From positions 13,270,222-13,334,221 of the forward strand of contig NC_084818.1 in NCBI RefSeq assembly GCF_963583255.1: a stretch of 64,000 bases of DNA, given 5' to 3'. Shown piece after piece: positions 1-11,443 of the stretch; position 1 is the first letter of the stretch; every line of letters starts with the position of its first letter. The position numbers and the translations under genes are program-made. The notes beneath the pieces are model-generated. The model searched no databases. It saw only the letters and a program-made list of their open reading frames with translations, and was not told the origin of the DNA. The DNA is from Pyrus communis. Lineage: Eukaryota; Streptophyta; Magnoliopsida; Rosales; Rosaceae.

Positions 1-978
1 GAGGCTGGCCAATGCTCAATACCAAAGAAACGTGGATAATGAGGGTAATTACCAAGGCAAGGATCTTCAACCTGGGAGTGTGAATACGCCGGGGAAAGGC
101 CCAACAGAAAAAAGCCAAACCATAAAAAACATACTGAAAAAATTTTCCAGCCCCCTGCTGCACCAACAAATTGTGTATCTACAATTTGATAGCGTTTCTA
201 CCAGACATATACCAAATCGCATTAATGATTATCAACCCAAAATCCATAGCAAAGAGGCCAGCTAATAAAAGCCTGCTCTACTGCTCTACTACTCGATACC
301 CTTCTCTTGGTTGCTGGAGAAAATGAAATAAAAAGATGCATTGACTGCTAAATGATTGTCAGTGGCCAAGTCATTAGAAACAGGACAGAACAAAAAACCA
401 AGCATAGTCAATCCCTAGATGCATGTTTGTAATATTTTTTACTGGGTTGTTAAGATCCCACTCAACACTAATTCTTTACCCTGTCCTTTTCCTTTTCATT
501 CGAAACCGACAATTCGACATTTGAATTAATAAACTCCCCTTTCCTTCTCTGTTGATCTTAGCTAAACCCATAATGCAAATCCTCCATTCAAATCGCAAAC
601 CCATAAAAATATTAAAATCTGAGAGAAACCCAGAACCTAAAATCACCTCAACTTTCATTGTATCATCCAAATAACCCTATCACAAGATTTTCTCCAAATT
701 AGAATCGACTACTAATTAAATAATAAAACAATTTTCTTAAAGCAAACCAACCAACATAAATAATCAAAACCAAAATTATCTAATTCAGCTGGGAAATAAA
801 CTACGAATCCATAAATCCAATAATTACCAATCCATATTTATTGTAAACAGAAATAGTTTACAAATGAAATCAGGCACTTATTAATACTGTAACTGACAAA
901 CAAATCTTGATTTTGTGATCACCAATTCAAACATTCAAGTTACCCAAAAATACAGAGGAGAGGGAGAGAGAGAGAGAT
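1..978. other. AT-rich non-coding left edge
   Basis: No convincing gene is visible. Short open frames here have no recognisable domain, and composition becomes strongly AT-rich from about 420. If the leader exon proposed at 981-1150 is real, this stretch would be the first intron of a minus-strand gene whose body lies left of the window. That reading is inference. Confidence 0.3.
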
Positions 979-980
979 AC

Positions 981-1150
981 CTGAGGACCACCAAGTTCGC
1001 AGAGCTGCTACACGGAAGAGGACGAGGAGGAAGGTTGCGAAGGGGACGAGGAGGAAGGTTGCGAGGCTGCACAGAAGGAGATGAGCAGGAAGGTTGCGAA
1101 GGGGAAAGGGATGCAGAGGTGAAGAGAAACGGCTGAGAAGAAGAGATTTT
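981..1150 (-). other. Putative 5' leader exon of a minus-strand gene running off the left edge
   Basis: Read on the minus strand, this GC- and CT-rich stretch ends in CCTCAG followed by GTATCTCTC, a good plant splice donor at 980-979, and AT-rich intron-like DNA follows. It contains three imperfect copies of a roughly 21-25 bp unit with core GAGGAAGGTTGCGA (plus strand, about 1018-1105). Such CT-rich leader exons are common in plant genes. No start codon with a recognisable product is present, so this would be 5' UTR. It could equally be a chance donor in a low-complexity tract. Confidence 0.3.
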
Positions 1151-1189
1151 GTTTTTAGGGTTTGTTAACTGATTTTGAAGTTGTAAATT

Positions 1190-2130
1190 TTGAAAAAGAC
1201 CAAGGGCATTTTTGTCTAAAAATATTGGAAATTTCTGTCCCACAGACGTGGAACAACCCGTTCCAGGGTGGGGATGTGGAACAAAAAATCATCCAAAATC
1301 TGTTCCGTGGAACAGCGCGTTCCACTCATTTTAGGAGCACCAAACGCGGGACGGAACGCCTCGTCCCACTCTGTTCCGTCCCGTCCCGCGTAACAAACGC
1401 GACCTTAATTTTTGTGATTTCGGAATTCGGTGGCTAATGACATATAGAATTAATTAATATTATCGTGACGCATACAAGATAAGGGTGTGGCACGGATATC
1501 AATGTATCCAGTCATTAGATGGCCCTTTTAGGTGTGCCGATTTAGATCTAGATTCTTACATGCTCCATAATATCTTATGCTGTCCAATACTGTACAGTGC
1601 TTTCACATCACTATAACGTGCAAGAAAAGTTTCAAATCTGTAGTCAATAGTGTACTTCTGGAAAAATGGCTTGTTTTATATTTTCTTTATTGCATGTGAT
1701 GTAATTACCCTATGCTATGCTTAGAGGAAAGTCATGCCATGAACTCGAAACGCAGTGATTGAACACAAAAATATTATGCATGCTTTTATCGTTGCTTTCG
1801 TACTCTACATTAACGTTGCTTGTTAGGTCTGCACTAGCTAGCTACTTGCATTCCCTTTAAGGTTTGTTTTGTTTACATAATGAAGATTCAAGAGATTGAT
1901 AATTTGATTTATTTTCATGTGCATCAAATTACATATGAATCGAATTAGAACAGTAAATAATGAATTGTACGAGAACAATATATTTATGCCTCCCTCTTAC
2001 GTTCTCGAACAGTCTCCCATTATAGATTTCACGTTGAATTAATTTTTTCTTCTTCTTGTTTAATTTGTTTTATTACCTGTTTCTTATTAATTTAGATTAG
2101 TATTTTTATTAAGAATTATAATCCACTTCT
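1190..2130. other. Intergenic, partly palindromic GC-rich patch then AT-rich spacer
   Basis: Around 1240-1400 the sequence repeats variants of GTTCCGT/ACGGAAC and GCGGGACGGAAC in both orientations, like the remnant of an inverted-repeat element. The rest to 2130 is AT-rich and shows no gene. Confidence 0.3.
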
Positions 2131-2996
2131 TCTATATATAAAGCTGGAGGCTAGTTTTGGTGTCACATCTTCGACAAAAGATTAGGACAAAATTGCTCCT
2201 TAACCAAGAAAATCCAAAACCAATCTAATATAATATATCAAATAATGCAAGAGTAATTTGGTAATTTGATCATAAAAAAATATAATATAAATACAAGTGG
2301 AAAGAGATAAAAGAATAAAAAAAATGGAAGGATGGGTGAAAGTTGATGGTGCCCACGTGAAGGGCAAAATAATAATAATAATAATAATAAATAAGAAAAA
2401 TCATGAATATTGTGTTCAAACATCTTAAGAGATGTATAATGCTGATTATAAAAAAGGTATTTCACACGTGGATAATAATGTGATTAAATAAGTTGTCAAA
2501 TGATTGTTTTTTTTTTTTTTTTTAAACAAACAATATTATCTACACTAAGGGGAATGAGGATGAGCTTAACCTCATAATGGGTTAAGCAATAATGTGATTC
2601 AATTATTTGTTTATTAAATATTATTTTCTTTATAAAAAAGGTCTTTCACACGCGGATAATAATGTAATTAAATTAATTGTCAAATGATTTTTTTTTTTTT
2701 TTGTAACAAACGATATTATCTACACTAAGGGGGAGTGGATGGGCTTAGCCTCACAATGGGCTAACAATAATGTGATTCAATCAATTGTTTATTAAATATT
2801 ATTTTCATTTTCTCTATTCTTAATGTAAATTCTATAGAAACCGATTTTATTATATGAATTCAGTTGCTTTAATTGGTTTATGAGGGGTTTCTTCTAGCAT
2901 GATCTAAAATTATTCACGTACTTCAAATATTTGATTTTCCTTTTATCAATTTACGCATATAAATACATTTAAAATGTATAAGCCGTGCGTAGCACT
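2131..2996 (+). mobile_element. Helitron-like degenerate element (tentative)
   Basis: The left end reads TCTATATATAAAGC, like the 5' TC end of many plant Helitrons. The right end holds a short GTGC/GCAC hairpin (GCCGTGCGTAGCAC) like a decayed Helitron 3' hairpin. The expected CTRR terminus is not clear and there is no helicase ORF, so the call rests on end resemblance only. Confidence 0.25.
2456..2823. repeat. Tandem duplication, period 184 bp
   Basis: Two adjacent diverged copies start at 2456 and 2640. Each runs from TTTCACACG(T/C)GGATAATAATG through a T-tract to ATTATCTACACTAAGGGG, a motif about GGGCTTAGCCTCA and ATTAAATATTATTTTC. The copies differ by point changes and T-run length. No coding capacity is seen. 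Confidence 0.8.
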
Positions 2997-3465
2997 ATTC
3001 ATTTGATTTGTTATCATGTAAACCCAATTTACATTGAATAAATTTTTTTTTGAGATAATTTTTAAATGATAATAAAAAAAAAATGAACGGTTTTCATTTT
3101 AATAAATTTTAATATTTGCTTTATAGCACATTGGCATGTAAAAATTAATAAAGTATAACATGTAAGAAGTTAAACAATGTACTTTAACCATAGTAATCTA
3201 TGAACATTACAATTGAGATTTCGTAAAATTAATAGCTATATTTCGCAGTTGCTGGTTGGCACGATATATATGAATCTATATATAATCTTTATGCATCATC
3301 TTCCAATACCAAATCTTAAATCAGCCTACATATCCCATCACTCCCCCTTTTTTCTTTTAATAAATTAGAAAGCCATGTGATGCATGCTTAACGTGTGCAT
3401 GAAAGATGAACCGTGTCGAAACTGTGTCGAATATTATTTTTTTTTCCATATGCACTCGACCTGTG
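2824..3465. other. Upstream region of the methyltransferase gene
   Basis: AT-rich spacer without a gene. It contains the distal promoter of the plus-strand methyltransferase at 3581. I see no confident named cis-element beyond the TATA box. Confidence 0.4.
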
Positions 3466-3474
3466 CTATATAAA
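3466..3474 (+). promoter_or_regulatory. TATA box of the methyltransferase gene
   Basis: CTATATAAA lies about 107 bp upstream of the ATG at 3581. That spacing fits transcription starting about 30 bp downstream and an AC-rich 5' UTR of roughly 70-80 nt. It is the only well-placed TATA element before the gene. Confidence 0.65.
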
Positions 3475-3580
3475 CTGATCCAACGTATCCCATTTTTCAA
3501 AATTCATATAGCAAGAGAAGAATCAATCAAAATATTCTCGAAGCTACATACTTGATATATACTTACACGTATACGCACAT

Positions 3581-5087
3581 ATGGCTTTGAGTAATCGTGA
3601 AGTGGGTGCCACTAGCCATGAGCTTCTCGGAGCTCAAGCTCATGTTTGGAACCACATCTTCCAGTTCATAAACTCCATGTCACTCAAATGTGCAGTTCAA
3701 CTTGGCATCCCGGACGTGATTCACAACCATGGCCAAACCATCTCTCTTTCCGAGCTTATAGCCGGGCTCAATATCCACCCTTCCAAAGCTCATTTCATCT
3801 CACGCCTCATGCGGATCCTCGTTCACTCCAATTTCTTTGCACAACATCAACATGTTCATCATAATCATGACAATGTGGAGGAAGAAGAAGCTGTTGAATT
3901 TTATAGCCTAACACCGGCTTCCAGGCTTTTTCTCAAAGACGGGCCATTAAACACCACACCATTTTTACTCATGATACTTGATCCGGTAATGACAGACCCA
4001 TTTCACTCAATGGGCGCTTGGTTACAGATGAATGGTGGCGATGATCTAGTTCCACGTACACCATTTGAGGTTGCAAATGGAATGCCTTTTTGGGAATTGA
4101 GTGCTAAGAAACCGAGGTTTGGTGACTCGTTCAATGAAGCAATGGAGGCGGACTCCAAACTTATCACAAGAGCGGTGGTGGAAGAGTGTGGAGGAGTTTT
4201 TGAGGGTTTGAAATCCCTGGTGGATGTTGGAGGGGGTACAGGAACAATGGCCAAAGCCATTGCCAATGCATTCCCCAACATCAACTGCACAGTGTTTGAC
4301 CAGCCACATGTGGTGGCTGACTTGGAAGGGACGACCCATAATTTGGGTTTTGCGGGAGGAGACATGTTTGATAAAATACCTCCAGCCAATGCAATTCTGC
4401 TCAAGGTAATAATTTAACACACAATTATTTATCTTAATCTTTGTTATTCCTTAATCAATGTCCTTATCAAATCAATACCTTGTTGTTAGTAAAAACATCT
4501 CATCCTCGATTGTCTTTGCAAAGTTCTAGTTAGCTAGTTCAAATCGTTTGTTAAAGTCCTAGTGGATTATATTTAATTAGACACCCACACATTTGCTAAG
4601 TACAGTCTATCAGGCGGAACCCCACAATAATGGGATCCTAATAGAGTATGTTCCAAAATTTGCATGTATACATTATTGATGTAGTTGTGTTTACATATCC
4701 TCTAGATTAATTTGGGTAAATGTTGTGACTAACTGAGTAACTTATGTGAATCATGACTTATCTCAGTGGATACTGCATGATTGGAATGATGAAGAAAGCG
4801 TGAAGATATTGAAGAAGTGTAGAGAAGCAATGCTTCTGAGCAAAAATGAAGGAAGGAAGAAGATTATCATCATAGACATAGTTGTGGGGTATGTCAATAA
4901 CAAGATGCAGTTGGATAAGAAATCAATTGAAACCCAACTCATGTTCGATATGTTGATGATGTCCACCGTCACTAGCAAAGAGCGTAGCGAATTAGAATGG
5001 GAGAAGATCTTTTTGGCCGCTGGATTCACTCGCTACAACATCACTCATACACTTGGGTTGAGGTCTCTTATTGAAGTTTACCTCTGA
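3581..5087 (+). CDS. SAM-dependent plant O-methyltransferase (class I, COMT/OOMT-like), two exons
   Basis: Join 3581-4405 and 4767-5087. The intron has the donor AAG|GTAATA and the acceptor CTCAG|TGG, in phase 0. The product has 381 residues, normal for plant small-molecule O-methyltransferases that move a methyl group from S-adenosylmethionine to phenolic hydroxyls in the cytosol. The N-terminal dimerisation domain covers about residues 20-110. The SAM loop LVDVGGGTG is at 213-221, the adenosyl-binding acidic residue in VFDQPHVV is near 240, and GGDMF is at 259-263. The motif WILHDWNDEE starts at 276, with catalytic His279. The protein ends in the family's usual SLIEVYL. The start is the first ATG after the TATA box and matches the family N-terminus. 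No frameshift or stop is seen, so the gene is probably functional. The substrate cannot be read from sequence: resveratrol/orcinol-type and Rosaceae biphenyl-phytoalexin methyltransferases are close relatives. Confidence 0.93.
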
Positions 5088-5660
5088 AGTTAAATCATCA
5101 GGCTGGTATTGTTTATGTGTGGATTGTACCATGCAAATAAAGAAAGCCCAAAAAGCATCAGGGCACCTTATTTTTCAAGTAGAGTGTGTCTGCAACTATG
5201 ATTCAACGGTTATTACTTCCGTTGGTGTTGCAAGTTGATGATCAATGAACTCATACGCTCGGTTTGAGGTCTCTTATTGAAGTTTACCTCTGAAGTTAAA
5301 TCATCAGGTTGGTATTGTTTATGTGTAGATTGTACCATGCAAATAAAGAAAGCCCAAAAAGCATCAGGGCACCTTATTTTTCAAGTAGAGTGTGTCTGCA
5401 ACTATGATTCAACGGTTATTACTTCCGTTGGTGTTGCAAGCTGGTGATCAATGAACTCATACACTCGGTTTGAGGTCTCTTATTGAAGTTTACCTTTTAA
5501 GTTAAATCCTGGCTGGTATTGTATGTGTGTGGATTGTACTATGCAAATAAAGAATGCCCAAAAAGCAGCTGGGCACCTTATTTTTCAAATAGAGTGTGTC
5601 TGCAACTATGATTCAACGATTTCTACTTCCGTTGTTGTTGCAAGCTGGTGATCAATGAAT
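5043..5660. repeat. Three-unit 206-bp tandem array including the methyltransferase C-terminus and 3' UTR
   Basis: Units start at 5043, 5249 and 5455, so the spacing is exactly 206 bp. Each unit begins with ACTCATAC, carries the last codons of the methyltransferase (GAGGTCTCTTATTGAAG...) and then its 3' UTR with AATAAAGAA. Copies 2 and 3 are out of gene context. In copy 3 the stop TGA is changed (CTTTTAAG) and ATCATCAGG is shortened. The array gives the gene three candidate AATAAA poly(A) signals, one per unit. Confidence 0.9.
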
Positions 5661-5723
5661 GTGAACTTTTGATGCTCAGAAGGAGTCTTCCCACTGAAGG
5701 TTTTCTGTTCGAACCACACTGCC

Positions 5724-6115
5724 CTAATCTTGATGCTTTCCATAAACCTCATCTAAAATGATCTTCTTACGGGATCCTGCAACGAAAACAAAGATATATT
5801 TCTCATTGTCAATTGGCCAAACAGAGACAAAATTAACTAATTTAACCAACTTAACTGACAACTGCAATTCATTGGAACTTGTACTGCTACTTCCTTCATT
5901 AGTACTAGTACTCTCTTTTCTACCATCTTCCTCCAGAATGTGATCGCGTCTCTTAACCAAACAAAAACTAAGTGAAACTCATCACTGTCATAATTGTCAT
6001 CATTATCCCTATTCTCCTCTGGATTAGCCCGAACTGACCACATACTATTCTGGCAAAGATTTCTCTGGAGAAGGTTCCTTGGACCTCAACACAGCTCCCC
6101 AAGGGATTGGCACTT
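5724..6115 (-). pseudogene. B3-domain protein, 3' fragment
   Basis: The minus-strand translation contains SKVPIPWG, VWLRDAITFWRKMVEKR and an acidic/Ser-rich tail. These align by eye with the C-terminal half of the B3 protein at 27.0-29.4 kb (QVPISLGLW, AEVIRFWRKKVAKG). A stop interrupts the frame after SLPE. The fragment ends abruptly at about 6115-6139, where a gypsy LTR begins. Its missing N-terminal half is most likely at 15.8-16.57 kb on the same strand. B3 proteins are plant-specific DNA-binding factors; this copy is dead. Confidence 0.6.
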
Positions 6116-6139
6116 TGGATGTGTAGTCGGGCTATTGCT

Positions 6140-7226
6140 TGTTGATGTGCTACAAGAAGAGAAAAAAGTTAGTTCTGAAAGGTGCCTTTGTGGGGCCTTA
6201 GGTGTAAGCCTTAAGGCTCGCAATCAAAACTAACTAAGTGCTAGGCGTGCTACTGCTATCTCAGTATAGCAGATGTAGAACAAGTGTGTTTGAAGTCGAT
6301 TACTCGCGTCCCAAGTTACTCCAACTTCTTGTTATCCAAGGATTCTTACAGATGGATTAAGTCTATATTAAGTTCTTTTTCTTGCCTTGTAAAGAAGGAC
6401 TTTTAGTTCATGGTCTTGTATGTTCGAATGAAGGGAGTCCAGAGCCCCTTAACTCATTTGTTTGGTCCTAGACTGCTTTTAATGAAAACATATCCATTAA
6501 ACTAACCGGATCCAAAAGCAAATATGACTCTTAAAAAAGAAAAACAGGTGGAAATAACTTGAATACATGCTGGATAATGCATTAAGCAATAGATCTACTA
6601 ATTTAGAAAACAAACAAAGAGCTTCGGGCAAGATTTCACCTTGTCTAGCAAGGTTGAACTTCTTGTAGTCATTTCTCTTTGTATTTACAAGGTTTATATG
6701 CTAAAAAGGGATGAATGGTAAATAAGTTTACATAAGGGAATCGACACTACAACACTGAGGGAGGTAGTAGAGTTTTTATTCTAGACAAGAGATAGCTTTT
6801 CTGAAGAACTATCACTAAAAGGACTAAATCTGGGTTGATTTCAGCTTTTGGATACAAATCTGGCTTGAGAGTAGAGTTTGTATGTTTGTTTGTTTGATTG
6901 GTTGAGTGTCTTTGTCTCTGTTGTCTCTTCTTCCTTTTATAGGCAGTTTGGCCCGACTGCTGTAGCTTTTGTTTTTGCCCGAAAGCACTTGAAGGGTAGT
7001 GAGTCATCAACTATTTAATAATGCCACTGAAAAGTGTTCTTTGGCTGATAATAGGTTAGTCTCCATCACTTGTCACTTCGCTTATAGATACGTGGCTTGT
7101 GTCTTGGCTGAGAAGGCTTCAGTTTTGCTTTTGGGTTTGATGCAGGGCTTTGGGCAAGTCTTCCTCTAATTTGGTATCTTTGGGCTCCCTTTCATTCAAG
7201 CCCAATATTCAAATATAACCCAAACA
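6140..7226 (-). repeat. 3' LTR of the gypsy element
   Basis: On the minus strand the repeat starts TGTTTGGGTTATATTTG directly after a purine tract (AAAGGAGGCATTG), and proposed to end CATCAACA at 6140, giving TGTT...AACA ends. A TATA-type element CTATAAAAGGAAG lies near 6930-6945 on that strand. The left boundary is inferred from where B3 homology stops. With the partner LTR missing it cannot be confirmed by alignment. Confidence 0.55.
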
Positions 7227-7542
7227 ATGCCTCCTTTAATCATTGTTGAGTCTGCAAATCAAGGCGTTACTAATGATTAAACAATCGTCGCATGTCTTTA
7301 CTCGGGACTTGCGCCACTTAAAACATCTGTTGTTTAACTAAACATTTGAACTAACCCACGATTTTTAACGTTAAATAATTGTCTACTATATCATCTTCTC
7401 TTAAATCCTTCGGCCAAGTACCTTAGCAATTTTAATCCTCCGAGCTTCCAAAATCCCAGATTTCCTAAAATCCTTAGAATTCTCTTGCTCTTAATTCTTG
7501 CCCCTTATTCCCTATCTTCTTCTCATTCTTCTTCCAAACTTA

Positions 7543-9710
7543 ATGGCACCTAAAATTGTTCAACTTGCATATGAGTCCGGTGAAGGGATTGCTACTATGC
7601 GCCGTTTGCTTAATGGCCTTCATTGCCCTCGGGTTGGCCTTAATACTTTTCTTTTCTTCAAGGAAGAGGGAGTACATTCTCTAGGACCTACCTGGACATC
7701 CAAGGTCCCGATTGCCATGGAGAAAACTATGCCCAAGGTTAACTGGTTCACTCCCAACCCGTACTTGGCTGAGTTGGGCATTTCGGCCTCTAAGTCGTCG
7801 ATCCACCGCTGTGGCTTTCCTTTGATAAAGGATGAAGGCTGGACTCAGTGAATAAACGAACTCGAGCCTACTTTCAAGCAAAAATGGATGAACAATGGCA
7901 TATATGAGCTGATAATGCTCTCTAAGACCACCGAAATCGCCAAGCCTGAGTTGCTTACCACGGCACTTCTCTTCTGGAATTCGGGGACAAACACCTTTGA
8001 TTTCAGGATGGGTCCCATGTCCCCGACCATTCTTGACATGGCCCATCTGGCAGAGTTGTGGATGTTACCAACGACTGGGCTCCCTTTTCTTGCTCGATTG
8101 CTGAGAGCTCGAGCACCTCTAATCCTATACCTCAGTTGGACTACAATTCCTCTACTTTTAAGAGTTATGGGACTTCCTTCATGGGCTTTATCCCATTTGT
8201 CAAGAAGACTTTTAGGCCCTCATCCTCTAATGCTAACAAAGATCAAGAGCACATGTACTTCCTACTGTACTGGCTCAACAAGCATGTCTTCCGCAACAAG
8301 TCCAATGGAGTAAAGGTTGAATGGATCCCTTTGGTGGAAGCTCTGCATAATTTTGATGATGTGGCCATGGGCCCTTTCCTCCTCGTTCATCTTTATGATC
8401 TTCTCTATGAGATGACCCGAGGCATTCCCTTTGAAACTAACCTCAATGGGCCAACCTGGATGGCCCAATTATGGTTGCAGTGGCACTTTCTCGAGCTTCA
8501 GGCTCCCAATCTGGAGTTCCCTGAAGGAGTGGCCCCTGCCCGCATTTTAGCTGAAGCTTTACCTATTAACCATTCTACCTTCTCCTGCATGTACTTCTTA
8601 AAATCTTGTTATACTTGGGCATATTTGGAGTGGGAAGCTTCAGTAGTCATGAAGTATCCCTAGTTCTTCGACCACACTTATCATTTGTATCCAACCAAGG
8701 GATTTGGCATGGGGAGTAAGAGTGACCACTATGAACGCGGGTTGGAAATTTATCATCCAAACTTTTGCAGCTGGCAACTAGGCTTGTATCCCTAGTTCTC
8801 CGACCATGCTTATCATTTGCATCCAACCAAGAGATCTGGCATGGGGAGTAAGAGTGACCACTATGAACGCGGGTTGGAAATTTATCATCCAAACTTTTGC
8901 AGCTGGCAACTAGGCTTCAGGCAAACCATTCCAGTCCCGTTCTTTGACTCTGTACATTGCAGCACCTCTTTCCATCTCGTTCTCCACAAGAAGCCACATT
9001 TCGGGCTGCCCGATGCAGTCTTGAAGTCATGAGCAAGACTACCTGAAAGCCCATGGTGCTAAACTTTGAATGTGCTTTAACTTTCTCCATTTGGTGGGAG
9101 ACCAAGTGGGCCCAGAAGTATGAAGAAGATCTCAAGGAGTCTCACGACCGCATCTTTGGTCATTTATCCATCAAGTCCTATCCCAAGCTTAGTGAGCTTG
9201 AAAGCTAGAAGGAGATGATCCACCAAAAAAACCCAACTTCTCCTAATAGGTACCTTTTATTCTTGTAACTTGTATTTATGACATTTTTATCATCCTACCC
9301 TGTTCTAATCTCTTCCTTAGTTATTTTGAACTTGCAACCCAAGGCAACACTGAAGAAGTGGATATCGGGCTGAATGAAGAGGCTGGGGACGCCTTTGTCT
9401 TCCAAGAAGTTGTAGCCGAGGCTGCAAGGCAAGGCGCTAGAAAGGGTGGAGACATCTTTGAACTTTTTGGAGAGTCTGAGGCTAAGGCGGAGCCTGAAGT
9501 GCAGGTTCGGGCTACTCGGTGAGCAAGAACAATCGTGGTAGAGACTTCATAGTCCAAGCCAGAAAAGTGACCTCGAGCTTAACTCTCCATACTAGGTTCG
9601 CGGGTAACTCCAATCAAGAAAAGAACTAGAGCTCAATCCTCCAAATCCTCCAAGTCTTCTGCTCCCACAGTTGAGGCGACCAGGAAAAAACATAAGGCTT
9701 CTAGTAAGTG
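7543..9710 (+). pseudogene. Plant mobile domain (PMD, aminotransferase-like) ORF carried by the gypsy element
   Basis: From ATG 7543 the frame reads MAPKIVQLAYESGEG onward, with a PMD-like stretch (LLTTALLFWNSGTNTF, MSPTILDMAHLAEL, then HMYFLLYWLNKHVF, GPFLLVHLYDLLYE). An in-frame TGA lies at 7849-7851, a frameshift near 8055 moves to the next frame, and a TAG follows at about 8661. The rest (GLEIYHPNFCSWQLG) is locally duplicated. An intron-like gap 9249-9320 and a charged tail (KKRTRAQSSKSSKSS) continue to about 9.71 kb. PMD proteins occur as host genes (MAIN/MAIL family) and inside transposons. Its convergent position downstream of gypsy pol argues for the transposon-borne type. Confidence 0.7.
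8654..8917. repeat. 132-bp tandem duplication inside the PMD ORF
   Basis: Copies start at 8654 and 8786 with GTATCCCTAGTTCT and both encode the SDHYERGLEIYHPNFCSWQLG segment. They are nearly identical, so the duplication is recent relative to the decay of the element. It repeats a premature stop. Confidence 0.85.
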
Positions 9711-10390
9711 AATCTTGCTTCAACCCTCTTTTCTTACCTACATTTTTATGTTAAGAGCTAACAATTCCATCTTCTTCTAAACCAGGGCCTCAAGCAACAA
9801 AGAAGCCCACTTTTGTATCAAGGGAAGAACTATATCTTCTTGATTCCATTCTTAAAGAGCTGGAGGTATGGCCTGCTTCTCAAGTTATCTCTTTAAAGTT
9901 TTCCCTTTTCGTTTTTTATTTTTTTTAAATTTTTTTTATATTGATTCTTTGCCCGACTACCTGAAACAGGCCACAAGGGAAGAAATGATCTCTCAGCTCG
10001 AAGCCCCTTTACCTCCAGCCTGAACAGTACAAACCTTCCCTCGTTAGGCTAAATCTTTGAGGGTATACTTTTTCTCACTCTTGGCTTTTAAACTTGTAAC
10101 TTTATTACTTTGGAAGCTAACAATTAACTTTCACTCCTCTATAGGCCAAGGCGAGAGAACCTGCGTTTTCAATCGGGTAAGGCTCAACTCCCAAGTTTTC
10201 CATTCCTCCCCATGCATTGGTGGTGACTCCAACTTCTCATTTCAATGCAAGTACTGGGGAGATACTGCATTTTGTGGAGGATAATGATAACTCGGTGAGC
10301 ATTTTTATCTTACAATTTTTATGCTCACCGTTCCCCCTTCTTTTATACTTATTTTCTTTTGCCTTTTTTCAGTCTTCCCCAGCACAAGAG
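9711..10390 (+). other. Untranslatable tail between the antisense PMD ORF and pol
   Basis: Degenerate plus-strand coding-like pieces alternate with T-rich intron-like tracts and lead to the convergent end of the gypsy pol gene. No separate gene is recognised. Confidence 0.4.
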
Positions 10391-11260
10391 TCACAATAAC
10401 CAACCGCAACTACATTTGGGGAGCCCATAGTCCCTGAGATCCCACAGAGTTGGATGATATTTCTTTAAAAACTTAGCATTAACTGGATGCCTTTGCAAGT
10501 TCCCCTCAAAATCTGCCAAGTAATATCCCCCATTATCCAGCACTTGGTTGATAATGAAGAGACCCTCCCAAGTAAGGCTCACTCCCTAAAGCCTTTAACT
10601 TGAGTTCCTAAGGGCAAAATTGCCTTCCAAACTAATTCTCTTCCCTTGAAGGTTTTCAATTTCACATTTTTGTTGTATGCCCAAGCAACAACTCTCTTCC
10701 CTTCTTAAATTTTATTTAAAGCTTTAATTCAGGTTACATCTAGATCTTCAACTCCTTGACACATAGCCTGAATATATTCTTCACTGTGTAGCCCGAGCTG
10801 GTTTTGGATCTTAACAGTACTCACATTAATCTCCATGGGAAGCACAACATCTTGCCCGAAAATTAGGGCATAAGGAGTAGTTCCAGTTCCTACCCTCTTG
10901 GAGGTTCTATAAGCCATAAAGTGTCTCCCAACTTCTCATGCCATTTCTCTAGGCTTCCTGCCACCATTCTTTTAATAATATTCACCAAGATCTTGTTGAT
11001 GGCCTCTGCTTGACCATTTGATTGGGGGTAGTAAGGACTAGATTGGATCATCTTTATCTTGAACCTTCTTGCAAATTCCTCCACTTCTTTTCAAATAAAA
11101 ATGGCCCGCGGTCTGTAACAATTGTCTCAGACACCCCGTATTTGTGTAAGATCTTGGTTTCAATGAACTTCTTGACTACAATTGAGGTAATAGTCTTCAC
11201 AACTAAAGCTTCTACCCATTTGGTAAAGTAATATGTTGCCATAATTATGAATGTGTGTCC
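10391..11260 (-). pseudogene. Gypsy integrase core and C-terminus, broken
   Basis: Minus-strand pieces show the integrase core: YYFTKWVEALVVKTI and VTDRGPFLF (11242-11054), then FKIKMIQSSPYYPQSNGQAE (11084-10890) with the conserved PQSNGQAE, then GTTPYALIFGQDVVLPMEI (10917-10729), and the C-terminal LADFEGNLQRHPVNAKFLKKY (10582-10391). The pieces lie in different frames, so at least three frameshifts or stops separate them. Integrase inserts the cDNA; this copy cannot. Confidence 0.85.
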
Positions 11261-11443
11261 CTTGCTAGAAGCTGGATAAATTTACCTGATAAAGTCCATT
11301 GCCCATCCTCTGAAGGGCCAAGGTTTAACCATAGGGTTCAAGGGTACTGAGGGCACATGTTGGAGAAGTCCATGCCTTTGACATTTTTCACACCCTCGGG
11401 CATAGGCTTTGTAGTCTTTCTCCATGTCGGGCCAAAAGTAACC

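Noticed and set aside
32..265. 77-residue plus frame at the left edge
   Set aside because: No domain, no promoter or splice context.
4003..4420. Minus-strand frames of 124 and 133 residues
   Set aside because: They mirror exon 1 of the methyltransferase and show no domain.
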